Source: Maridesulfovibrio hydrothermalis AM13 = DSM 14728 (lineage in GTDB: Bacteria > Desulfobacterota > Desulfovibrionia > Desulfovibrionales > Desulfovibrionaceae). From it: 64,000 nucleotides of DNA. The first letter of the stretch is position 1. The number at the start of each line of letters is the position of its first letter. The position numbers and the translations under genes are program-made. Shown in pieces: positions 26,780-35,361 of the stretch. The DNA is taken from NCBI RefSeq assembly GCF_000331025.1, contig NC_020055.1, positions 3,257,370 through 3,321,369 on the forward strand. Direction: 5' to 3'. The notes beneath the pieces were generated by a model that was not told where the DNA came from, made no database searches, and saw only the letters and a program-made list of their open reading frames with translations.

Positions 26780-26816
26780 CAAAAAGCCCGCCGACACTAC
26801 GTCAGGCGGGCTTTTT
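26780..26816 (+). terminator. Rho-independent terminator after nhaB
   Basis: AGCCCGCC-GAC pairs with GTC-A-GGCGGGCT (one bulged A), flanked by A5 and T5, so it can work in both directions. Confidence 0.9.
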
Positions 26817-26844
26817 ACTGCAAGCAGTCCAAAAATGCTACTTG

Positions 26845-27060
26845 CTAGTCAAAGTCGAATGCACTTTTTTTAAAAAAACAATAAAACTCATCACTTTCAT
26901 GATCAACACCTTTATAAGTACTACAAAACCTGTTCAAAACAGCATAAGATTCATTTACACTGCCGAATAAATACATTTCAACAAAGTTTTCAAACTTTAC
27001 AAACAGACTGACAGCCATAAAAACACCCAAAATGATAGTAAAATAAAATTCAATGCCCAT
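26845..27060 (-). CDS. Small membrane protein (71 aa), unknown
   Basis: One N-terminal hydrophobic helix (FYFTIILGVFMAVSLFV) and a short, aromatic- and acid-rich tail with two Cys (residues 46 and 60) and ending SAFDFD. AAGGAG lies 6 bases before the ATG, which supports a real gene. It is convergent with nhaB. Family not recognised. Confidence 0.55.
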   Translation of the reverse strand: MGIEFYFTIILGVFMAVSLFVKFENFVEMYLFGSVNESYAVLNRFCSTYKGVDHESDEFYCFFKKSAFDFD

Positions 27061-27564
27061 TTAAGAACTCCTTTTAAAAGAATTTACCTCTACCCTACCC
27101 CAAAAAACACCTCCGTCAACTGTTTAATGTTAATTAATTTTTTCACATAGAAAGCAATAAATCACAAAATAAATGAAACAAATTAATAAATTCTTCTCTT
27201 CATTTATTACAACAAAACACGAAACAGTTCACATTGTGCAAAAAAGATCTTACAGCCATATTTGCCACATATGGGTAACAAAAAATTGAAAAAGTACCTG
27301 CTGAAAAAATTTTAAATCCCATCATTCCCGAATGTTCGACAATAGACTCTCACCCTTGTTGACTACTTCCAAATCTCACCCTAAAAAGGTATACCGCTAA
27401 GTGCTAAATAGATATAAGTGACACATAAGCATAAGGCCGGATTGCATGGAACTATCAGCAACATATAATATTAATTGCATAAACTCTCTTTCGACTGAAA
27501 AAAAAGACCTTTGCCTTGTTCCTCCTTTTGAAAACCATTTATCCTCCCCCCGGAGAGGTCAGAG
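27061..27564. other. AT-rich intergenic region before the acyl-CoA synthetase
   Basis: 504 bases. It holds the promoters of the small membrane protein (left) and the synthetase (right). A palindromic CACATTGTG is present at about 27232-27240. A 42-codon open frame (27446-27574) ends inside the synthetase start but has only a weak ribosome site (AAGG). GGAGAGG precedes the synthetase ATG. Nothing else is recognisable. Confidence 0.35.
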
Positions 27565-29973
27565 ATGTTCATAGACAGCGCAATAAATTTCGATAAAATC
27601 ATCCAGCTTTTCAGTAGTGCAAATAATGAGGGGCGCGATTTTCTATTTGAATATGAAGTTTACAACCTGCTGGCCAACTCCGGTGCAGAGACGCCGCCCA
27701 TATCTAATCTTCTGCCCCGCGGCGCGCGTTTATCTGATGAAGAACTGCTTTCGATCCCCGGTGAAAAAACGGTTTTAAAAATTGTTTCACCTACAATCAT
27801 CCACAAAACTGAAGTGGGCGGCGTTCGCATTGTAAAAAAAGAGGCCAGAAAAATTCGCTCAGCTGTACGCAGCATGATGTACGAAGTTCCTGAAAATTAC
27901 GCTTCGTATATTGAACGCCACCCGGACCATGCTCCGCAGGAGTATGAAGGGTTACGCGGGGAAGCTTTAATTAAAGCCATCAGCCGGGATCTTAAAGGAG
28001 TATTACAGGTCCAGTTCATGCCGCCGGATTCAAACTCATTCGGCAATGAACTGATCGTAGGCCTTCGCCGTACCAGAGAATTTGGAACAGTTATCAGTGC
28101 AGGACTGGGCGGGACTGACACAGAACTCTACGCCCGGCGTTTCCGCAAAGGACAGGCCATAGTTGCTGCATCCATAGAGCAAGTTGACGGGCATGAATTT
28201 TTCCAGCTTTTCAAAGCCACAATCTCATATAAAAAACTGGCCGGACTTACTCGCGGTCAACGCAGAATCGTAACAGATGAACAGCTCATCGAATGCTTTG
28301 ACTCCTTCATTGAAATGGGCAAACACTTTTCCCCTTCAAACCCCGATGCTTCATTTATTATAGAAGAGCTTGAGATCAACCCTTTTGCCTTCACTGAATA
28401 TCTTATGGTTCCGCTTGACGGTCTATGCCGCTTCTCCCTGCCCGAAAGTATCCCCGCCCCACGGCCGGTAAAGAAAATTCATAATCTGCTGCACCCCGAA
28501 TATATCGGAATCATCGGAGTTTCTTCAACCCGTAGAAACTTTGGCCGTATTATCCTTGAAAATATCCTCGCAGCAGGCTTTGACAAATCAAAAGTCATAA
28601 TCATCCGCGATGGAATTGAAGAACTTGACGGAGTGCGCTGCGTTCCAGACCTTGACGCACTCGACATAAAACTTGATCTTTTTGTTGTGGCAATTGCCGC
28701 CACACATGTCCCTGATCTTGTAAATAATATTGTACGACTGGACTGTGCTGAAAGTGTAATGCTCATTCCCGGAGGCATGGGTGAAACCGAAGACAGCAAA
28801 GAACGGGCTGAAGAGGTCATTGCCTGCATCAACGAAAAACATGGCGATGGCGACGGCGGACCAGTATTTCTTGGCGCCAACTGCATGGGAGTGGTTTCTC
28901 ACCCGGGAGGCTATGACACATGGTTCATTCCTGAAGAAAAATTGCCGAAAAATAACAACCTGAATTTCCAGAAAGCTGCGCTTGTAAGCCAAAGCGGAGC
29001 ATTCATGCTGCACCGCTCCAGCCAATGTCCGGAGCTAAGCCCAGCCTACATGATTTCTATGGGCAACCAGACTGATCTAACACTCGGTGATATGGTTCAC
29101 TACTTCAAGAATTCAGATGAAGTGAATGTAATTGCCGTGTACGCTGAAGGATTTAATGATCTTGACGGCCTTGAATTCTGCAAAGCAGTGCGTGAAGCTG
29201 TTTTAAACGGTAAAGAAGTTGTCTTCTACAAGGCCGGCAGAACACCTGAAGGCAAAACCGCAACAAGCGGTCACACGGCCTCTCTTGCCGGAGACTACAT
29301 GGTCTGTGAAAGTTGCGTACAGCAGGCAGGAGCCATCATTGCCCGTACTTTTCAAGAATTTCAGGATCTTTTTATGCTCGCTGAAAAGCTTAGCGGCAAA
29401 TCCATTGCCGGAAACCGCCTCGCTGCTGTCAGTGGAGCAGGGTTTGAAGCAGTGGGCATGGCTGATTCGATTCAGTCAGATGATTACGACATGGAGCTTG
29501 CAGCCTTCACCGAAGAAGCAACCTCTGCCATACGTGATATTTTGCAAACCAGAAAACTGGAATCTCTGGTGACCATCCAGAACCCGCTGGATATCACACC
29601 CGGCGCTGACGACGTTATCCATGCACAAGTTGTGGAAAAACTGCTTGAAGACCCGCTGGTTGATTCAATTGTAATCGGCCTTGACCCGCTGTCTCCGGTC
29701 ATGCACACACTTGCCGAGCCGACACTTCCCGCATTTTCCATTGAAGACAAAAACTCTATCGCAGCCCTGCTAATTAAAATTACGGCAAAAAGTAAAAAAC
29801 CGGTGCTCGGAGTTATCGACGGCGGAAAACTATATGACCCACTGCGCGATATGCTGATGAAAAATAATGTTCCAGTTCTCCCGGTATGCGACCGTGCCGT
29901 GGCCGCAATAGCGTTATACTCAAAAGCCCGGCTGCACGCTGAAATTATCCGTATCACCTGCTCTGGAATTTAA
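27565..29973 (+). CDS. ADP-forming acetyl/acyl-CoA synthetase family protein (fused, permuted)
   Basis: 802-residue cytosolic enzyme, or Pat-like relative without the acetyltransferase domain. An ATP-grasp domain comes first (about 20-275; TVLKIVSPTIIHKTEVGGVR, ELIVGLRRTREFGTVISAGL). The CoA-binding domain (about 310-440; EYIGIIGVSSTR, LIPGGMGE) and ligase-CoA domain follow (ALVSQSGAFMLHR). The phospho-transfer His is His570 in TSGHTASLAGD. The order beta-then-alpha is permuted compared with separate archaeal subunits. Such enzymes make ATP from acyl-CoA or activate acids. No partner gene is adjacent, so the acid used cannot be inferred. Confidence 0.85.
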   Translation: MFIDSAINFDKIIQLFSSANNEGRDFLFEYEVYNLLANSGAETPPISNLLPRGARLSDEELLSIPGEKTVLKIVSPTIIHKTEVGGVRIVKKEARKIRSAVRSMMYEVPENYASYIERHPDHAPQEYEGLRGEALIKAISRDLKGVLQVQFMPPDSNSFGNELIVGLRRTREFGTVISAGLGGTDTELYARRFRKGQAIVAASIEQVDGHEFFQLFKATISYKKLAGLTRGQRRIVTDEQLIECFDSFIEMGKHFSPSNPDASFIIEELEINPFAFTEYLMVPLDGLCRFSLPESIPAPRPVKKIHNLLHPEYIGIIGVSSTRRNFGRIILENILAAGFDKSKVIIIRDGIEELDGVRCVPDLDALDIKLDLFVVAIAATHVPDLVNNIVRLDCAESVMLIPGGMGETEDSKERAEEVIACINEKHGDGDGGPVFLGANCMGVVSHPGGYDTWFIPEEKLPKNNNLNFQKAALVSQSGAFMLHRSSQCPELSPAYMISMGNQTDLTLGDMVHYFKNSDEVNVIAVYAEGFNDLDGLEFCKAVREAVLNGKEVVFYKAGRTPEGKTATSGHTASLAGDYMVCESCVQQAGAIIARTFQEFQDLFMLAEKLSGKSIAGNRLAAVSGAGFEAVGMADSIQSDDYDMELAAFTEEATSAIRDILQTRKLESLVTIQNPLDITPGADDVIHAQVVEKLLEDPLVDSIVIGLDPLSPVMHTLAEPTLPAFSIEDKNSIAALLIKITAKSKKPVLGVIDGGKLYDPLRDMLMKNNVPVLPVCDRAVAAIALYSKARLHAEIIRITCSGI

Positions 29974-30083
29974 ATTTAATGTGCTCCAACACTTAACTGA
30001 GCAATGCCTGCCCCATGAACCGTTGTGAAATCACAGACTTCTATTCTGGCCTACACCTTTTTAACGCCTGCTGATGGAATTTT

Positions 30084-30758
30084 ATGAACCGCTCTGATTA
30101 TAAAGTTTTTACTGCCGTCCTGCTTATTTGCGTCTCATTCGCCTTGATTCCAGACCTTAGAAAACTGTTTGCCTATGGCAATATGAACCATGCCTATCTC
30201 ATGAGTTTTATTAAATTTGCCGTTCTGGCAACTTTTGGTGAATGTCTGGCATTGCGCATTGTTGAAGGAGTATACTGGAAACCGGGCTTCGGACTGATCC
30301 CCAAAATGGTTGTCTGGGGATTTCTGGGGATAGGTATAAAAACTGCTTTTTCCATCTTCGCAGCAGGTACACCTGCAACACTGGCTTCTTTCGGCCTTCC
30401 CGTTTCAGATGGCACAAATTTCTTCACAAAGGTACTGCCTGCTTTTGGAATCAGCACCTTCATGAACTGCATATTTGCCCCTGTTTTCATGACCCTGCAT
30501 AGAATCACCGACGGACATATTCATGAAAACGGAGGAAGCATTAAAGCTTTTCACACACCGATCAACATGGCAAAACAGTTAAGAGCAATTGACTGGGATA
30601 TTATGTGGAACTTTGTATTCAAAAAAACCATCCCCCTGTTCTGGATTCCGGCCCATACCATTACTTTCATGCTGCCCGCTGATTTCCGGATTCTTTTTGC
30701 AGCTCTTCTTGGAGTTGCTCTAGGCGTAATTCTGGCTCTGGCCAAACATAAATCTTAA
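30084..30758 (+). CDS. Mpv17/PMP22-like integral membrane protein
   Basis: 224 residues with about five hydrophobic segments. The C-terminal part (NFVFKKTIPLFWIPAHTITFMLPADFRILFAALLGVALGVIL) resembles the W.P..q...F..vP...R.l......W motif of the Mpv17/PMP22 family, which also occurs in some anaerobic bacteria. Function unknown; a channel role is proposed for eukaryotic members. The ribosome site is weak (GGA). It follows the synthetase by 110 bases without an obvious terminator between them. Confidence 0.6.
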   Translation: MNRSDYKVFTAVLLICVSFALIPDLRKLFAYGNMNHAYLMSFIKFAVLATFGECLALRIVEGVYWKPGFGLIPKMVVWGFLGIGIKTAFSIFAAGTPATLASFGLPVSDGTNFFTKVLPAFGISTFMNCIFAPVFMTLHRITDGHIHENGGSIKAFHTPINMAKQLRAIDWDIMWNFVFKKTIPLFWIPAHTITFMLPADFRILFAALLGVALGVILALAKHKS

Positions 30759-30783
30759 AACAGTTTCTGCGGCAGTTGCGCGA

Positions 30784-33700
30784 CTATTCAGAGTCTTGAG
30801 GCTCGCCTCCGCTCACAGGGAGCTTCAGAACAAATCTTGTCCATTTCCCAGATTCAGAGAAAACCTCCATTGAGCCATTATGCAAATCGGTCACTATGAA
30901 ATAAGAAACAGACAGCCCTAATCCCGTTCCGCTGCCAACAGGTTTAGTCGTATAAAAAGGCTCCAGTATCCTTTTCCTGATACTTTCATCAATGCCGGGA
31001 CCATTGTCCTCAACTTCAAGAATCACCATGGAATCCGCTTGGTGAACTCTAAGGGTAAAAGTAGGGGTTTCGTCTACATATTCTTTTTCAGCCATCGCCT
31101 CAGCACCGTTTTTGAGGAGATTCAAGAGCACTTGCTGAATTTCATTACCAGCGCAACGTACTTCAACAACATCCTGATCATATTCTCGAATGATCTCTAT
31201 TTTCCGGAAGTCATAATCTTTTTTCAGGTTGTAATCATTAGCAGCCAGATTAAGTGATCTTTCCATCAAATCCACAGGATTATAAGGAAGAAGCTGCTTT
31301 TCGCTCTTACGGCTGAAACTGAGCATATCCTGCATAATACTTGCGGCCCTCAGGCCGGCTTCATGTATCCCCTGCAAAGTTCGCAGACATCCCCGTTCCT
31401 CAACATACTTTTTGATTCCTTCGAATGAACTTCCACACTTCTCTGCTATTTTCAGATTTTTTTCCGTATTTCTAGTCAAACGATTTTTAAGATTTTGCGC
31501 TGAACCAATTATCGCCGCCAAAGGGTTGTTAATTTCATGTGCCATACCTGCGGCAAGGCCTCCCACAGACATCATTTTCTCCGACTGCACCATCATCTGC
31601 TCAAGACTGATACGTTCGGTGACATCATCAATACGGACGACAGCCCCCTCCACAACATCTGTAATTATGGGATAAATTGTTATATCCTCATATCGAAGAC
31701 CATCTTCTGCCTTGAAAGGCATTCTTTGCTCCCGTTTGGGTTTGCGGGACTTGATACTCTCCGCAATACTCCCCATCACGGATTCAACCCGGGGCAAAAC
31801 ATCGATAAGCAGTTTTCCCTGAGCGGATTCAGAAGTAATTCCGGTACTTTCTTCAGCCGTTTTATTCCACAAAGAAATCCGGTACTCTTTATCAACACCA
31901 ACCAATATCGAAGGCATAGAATTTATTATATTAAACAAATAATTACGCAGACTATTCAACTCTTTCTCTACTAATTTACGCTGTGTAATATCTCGGGCAA
32001 CTCCCAAGACCCCGACAACCTTCCCGTCATCATCAAACATGGGAGTTTTAATAGTTTCAAGAGCTTCAATATGACCATCATCTTTATAAATTACGGTTTC
32101 TTCATTGAAAGACGGCCCTCCGGAATCAATGGCGGCCTTATCTTTGCCCGCAAAAAAATCAGCCAGTTCTTTGCTTACAAAATCATAATCACTTTTACCT
32201 ATAATTTCTGATTCTGACGCTCCGAAAAAACGTTCAAACCGATGGTTGCAAAAAACATATATCCCATCAAGATCCTTAAGCCATACAAGCTCAGGCATAG
32301 TCTCAAGCAAAGTACGTAAATGAGCCATGCTGAGGCGTAATGCTTTATTCGCTTTTTCCGCTTTTTCTTTAGCCTTGATAAGCTCATCCTTGGCTTGTTT
32401 TCTCTCAGTGATATTAAGCATAGAGCCTTCAATAACAATGAGACCATCATGATTACGAGTTTTGTAGGCGTTCAGGTATCCCCACAACTTTGTCCCGTCC
32501 TTGCGCTTCATCTCTGCCTCAAACCCAAAAACTTTACCTTCCCGCTCCAGCAGTTGAAACATTCTGTCCCGATCTCCCGGGAAAACGTATAAATCATCTT
32601 TAACGGTTGTAACGCTGTCCATAACTTCTTCAGGAGAGTTATAACCAAACATTTTTGCAAAAGATAAATTAGCGGCAAGCATCTTTCCCTTTAGAGTTGT
32701 TTGAAAAATACCTTCCGTAGCATTATTGAAAATAGAACGATATTTAAGTTCTGAATGGCTGAGCTTTTCGCGCATCAATTTAAGTTTCGTAATGTTTTTT
32801 AAAAGCACAAACATAAGAGCAGACATGGCAATAAAAATGAAAATTGTAGACAATACCAGCCAGGAATACTTCTGATAAAAGGAAAATGGTCTATTTATTA
32901 TGATACTTTCCGGAGGAAGCTTCGAAACCGGTATGTTATTCTTTTTAATGCTCTCCCAGTCGAAAATAAAAGCATTTGCCCCTACTTTTGCTACGGGAAT
33001 ATCTGTTTCGCCAGATAAAATACGTCGCGCCATATCACTCATCATGACACCCTGATGATATCCACTAACAACCTTTCCTCCGATCACTCCGTCCCTGATA
33101 TTAAATTTAAGCAGACAGTAAACCGGTACGGGGCTATCGGATGTAAGTATCGACCCCAGCTTTTCAAACGTGAAATATTTACCATCACGATCTGAATAAT
33201 AAACGCCCAGCAGGACCACGCTCCCCGATTTCAGGGACATAATCTTGTCTCTCAACTCACGGATAGACATATTTTCATTAAATGTAATTTTGACTTGATC
33301 TTTAAATGGAGCAAGTTTTCTGGATATGGTTGCCTGCCACGCTCTACCTGTCTTCAAATAATCGTTGATAATAAAGATCTCTTTTGTGTCCGGCAATTGT
33401 TTAAGAATGGCTTCGACCGACTCCTGAGATGATATTATTCCAGCTACACCTGTAAAATTTTCAACTCCCTCAAGAGACTCATCTGCAAAATCGTTCACCC
33501 CGCAAAACACAACCGGAACTTCAGGGAAGAGCATATCCCGATTTTTAAGCAAAAAATCAAACGCATTATTATCAGAAGAAAGGATAAGAGAAATTTTCAC
33601 ATTCTTATATTTCTCTTTAAATAATCTTACCAGATTTGAATAATGCTCGTCACTCCGTATTCTCTTGGTATCCATGTATTCAGTGTGCAAAATAAGATCA

Positions 33701-33921
33701 TCAAACGGAGGAATAAGCAGAGTTTTTTTAATCCCTTTTTCAATATTAGATACCCACGACATTTCCGGATGATATGAATGCAACACCAGAACATGTCGTG
33801 CCTCCGCCGCCCTCACCGACTGAGAAAATGCAATCAGTAAAGTAAAAGCTATCACCACTGGAAGCAGGATATAGACCCGGATATCTTTAACAACAGTAAT
33901 AATCATAATATTAATTTTCAT
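30784..33921 (-). CDS. Sensor histidine kinase with periplasmic ABC-type binding domain and three PAS domains
   Basis: 1045 residues. After an N-terminal signal anchor (about 14-38), a periplasmic ABC_sub_bind-type domain (about 42-335; HVLVLHSYHPEMSWVSNIEKG is diagnostic) precedes a helix at about 355-375. Three PAS domains follow (about 400-515, 545-660, 670-775). The kinase box LAAGMAHEINNPLAAI has the acceptor His795, and the ATP-binding domain carries DNGPG and GSGTGLGLS. There is no receiver domain and no regulator next door, so this is an orphan sensor. The ligand is unknown. The start has no clear ribosome site; an internal ATG at residue 6 is possible. Confidence 0.88.
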   Translation of the reverse strand: MKINIMIITVVKDIRVYILLPVVIAFTLLIAFSQSVRAAEARHVLVLHSYHPEMSWVSNIEKGIKKTLLIPPFDDLILHTEYMDTKRIRSDEHYSNLVRLFKEKYKNVKISLILSSDNNAFDFLLKNRDMLFPEVPVVFCGVNDFADESLEGVENFTGVAGIISSQESVEAILKQLPDTKEIFIINDYLKTGRAWQATISRKLAPFKDQVKITFNENMSIRELRDKIMSLKSGSVVLLGVYYSDRDGKYFTFEKLGSILTSDSPVPVYCLLKFNIRDGVIGGKVVSGYHQGVMMSDMARRILSGETDIPVAKVGANAFIFDWESIKKNNIPVSKLPPESIIINRPFSFYQKYSWLVLSTIFIFIAMSALMFVLLKNITKLKLMREKLSHSELKYRSIFNNATEGIFQTTLKGKMLAANLSFAKMFGYNSPEEVMDSVTTVKDDLYVFPGDRDRMFQLLEREGKVFGFEAEMKRKDGTKLWGYLNAYKTRNHDGLIVIEGSMLNITERKQAKDELIKAKEKAEKANKALRLSMAHLRTLLETMPELVWLKDLDGIYVFCNHRFERFFGASESEIIGKSDYDFVSKELADFFAGKDKAAIDSGGPSFNEETVIYKDDGHIEALETIKTPMFDDDGKVVGVLGVARDITQRKLVEKELNSLRNYLFNIINSMPSILVGVDKEYRISLWNKTAEESTGITSESAQGKLLIDVLPRVESVMGSIAESIKSRKPKREQRMPFKAEDGLRYEDITIYPIITDVVEGAVVRIDDVTERISLEQMMVQSEKMMSVGGLAAGMAHEINNPLAAIIGSAQNLKNRLTRNTEKNLKIAEKCGSSFEGIKKYVEERGCLRTLQGIHEAGLRAASIMQDMLSFSRKSEKQLLPYNPVDLMERSLNLAANDYNLKKDYDFRKIEIIREYDQDVVEVRCAGNEIQQVLLNLLKNGAEAMAEKEYVDETPTFTLRVHQADSMVILEVEDNGPGIDESIRKRILEPFYTTKPVGSGTGLGLSVSYFIVTDLHNGSMEVFSESGKWTRFVLKLPVSGGEPQDSE

Positions 33922-34294
33922 TTAAAATTTAAGCTATATATATTCAGAACTGAATTGTTGTATTTCAGTCCCGTAAACATAAAATTCCAATGATAACTTA
34001 CCATGCCTCATAATCTTTAGCCAGAAATGAATCGCATTATGAACCAAAGTATAAAATAATCTTAGAAGTGCTTTGAGTATACTGAACACAACGCGTGATA
34101 ATAAAATTATTCTCGAAGTTAGCTACAGAGAATTTACTCCCCCCCCCTTTCCCAATCTCTATCTCGGAATCAGGACTATGAGGCGGTATATTTTATAAAT
34201 GGCAAAGAAAGAAAAATCAGTGACAAAAATGAAGCTCCTTATAAGTTAACTGCGCTTTCATTTTGCTTTGAGGGGAGAAATAAAGGCGGAAAAC
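33922..34294. other. Intergenic region between sensor kinase and tRNA-Arg terminator
   Basis: About 370 AT-rich bases holding the kinase promoter. It includes a small palindrome TTCAGAACTGAA (33953-33964) and a run of nine C (34139-34147). No ORF or RNA is recognised. Confidence 0.35.
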
Positions 34295-34328
34295 AAAAAA
34301 AGAGCTTACACCTATAACAGATGTAAAC
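34295..34328 (-). terminator. Terminator of tRNA-Arg
   Basis: On the minus strand a 10-bp stem with two G-U pairs (GTTTACATCT with AGGTGTAAGC) is followed by TC and seven T. It lies 12 bases after the tRNA 3' end. Confidence 0.75.
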
Positions 34329-34340
34329 CCTTGATTTTAT

Positions 34341-34417
34341 TGGTGACCCCGACAGGAATCGAACCTGTGGCACCAAGATTAGGAATCTTGTGCTCTATCC
34401 GACTGAGCTACGGGGCC
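34341..34417 (-). tRNA. tRNA-Arg (anticodon CCT)
   Basis: The minus strand gives a complete cloverleaf of 77 nt including an encoded CCA. The acceptor stem GGCCCCG pairs with CGGGGTC (one G-U), and the D-arm is GCTC...GAGC. The anticodon stem CAAGA/TCTTG has loop TTCCTAA, and the T-arm is ACAGG-TTCGATT-CCTGT. The anticodon CCT reads AGG. Confidence 0.96.
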
Positions 34418-34568
34418 ACTATGCTCAAAGACAGACGACTATAAACAATAGTTTTATGCTCCGTCCGAGGCGAAAATTTATATACAGCTCGTTTTTTAAT
34501 TGCAAGTTATTTCTGCCCTTTTTCTTCCCTTTTATAACTATTCCCAGCCATGATTGCCAACATCACTA

Positions 34569-34617
34569 TTTTCAAGACTAATTTTGTATAAATTCAACTA
34601 GACTGGTTACAATCAGT
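34569..34617 (+). promoter_or_regulatory. Candidate TetR promoter/operator
   Basis: ACTGGTT-AC-AATCAGT (34602-34617) is an inverted repeat with one mismatch, about the size of a TetR-family operator, 65 bases before the regulator's ATG. Upstream, 34569-34593 closely matches a segment in front of the second TetR gene (45590-45612) and contains TATAAA as a possible -10. Autoregulation is inferred. Confidence 0.4.
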
Positions 34618-34681
34618 TGACAGCCTGTTTCTTTCATGCAAAATACTCACTGCTTAACACCGTTAAGTCAGGAGAATTAAA

Positions 34682-35290
34682 ATGAATGCCAACGTAAAAA
34701 TAATGAATACATCACAGCAGCCTTTACGAATGCTGATCTTGGATGCGGCGCGAAAACTTTTCGCCGAACACGGGTATGCTCAGGTTTCCATGCGCAAGCT
34801 GGCTACAACCATAGGCTACTCCCCTACCACTATATATCATCACTTCAAAGATAAAAAAGAACTGTTTCTTTGTCTGACTGAAGAAACCTACAGAGATTTC
34901 CTTCAGCACATTAATCAAATAATCACCGCTGCTAAATCCCCACGGGAAGCGTTAAAAAAAATTCTGCACACACTTGTTGATATGGGGCTTGATAACCCCA
35001 ATGCCTACCGGGTAGGATTTATGATGGAAAGCGAACTTCTACATGACTCAGACTCGCAATTCCAACACAATCCGCTGGGTAAAACAATGTACAACCGCAT
35101 TAACTCCTGCGTAAAAAGCTGTATGGCAAAAAATGTTTCAGATGAAGATGTGCTGGTCACTGCACACTCGGTAATCGCCGCAGCACATGGGCTGACAGCT
35201 CTGCTTGTCACATATCCCCGCTTTGAATGGGGGCCGGTTGAAAAGCTTAAAAAACAAGTAATAGATTCGGCCGTTGATGCTATAGCTTAA
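34682..35290 (+). CDS. TetR-family transcriptional regulator
   Basis: 202 residues. The helix-turn-helix domain (about 15-65) reads LDAARKLFAEHGYAQVSMRK and continues to YSPTTIYHHFKDKKELF, which is the TetR pattern; the C-terminal ligand domain is variable. AGGAG precedes the ATG. It lies 71 bases before squalene-hopene cyclase in the same direction, so it probably controls shc and the thioesterase as well as itself. This is inferred from position. Confidence 0.92.
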   Translation: MNANVKIMNTSQQPLRMLILDAARKLFAEHGYAQVSMRKLATTIGYSPTTIYHHFKDKKELFLCLTEETYRDFLQHINQIITAAKSPREALKKILHTLVDMGLDNPNAYRVGFMMESELLHDSDSQFQHNPLGKTMYNRINSCVKSCMAKNVSDEDVLVTAHSVIAAAHGLTALLVTYPRFEWGPVEKLKKQVIDSAVDAIA

Positions 35291-35361
35291 CTATTCTGCT
35301 TAAACTAAAATTTCGCTCTGAACGGACTCGCCTTCCGTTAAAGATATTAAGGACTTTCAAC

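Noticed and set aside
34139-34147. Run of nine C as a phase-variation tract
   Set aside because: Intergenic, not near a start codon or promoter spacer; other short C runs occur in the window (around 52928-52935).
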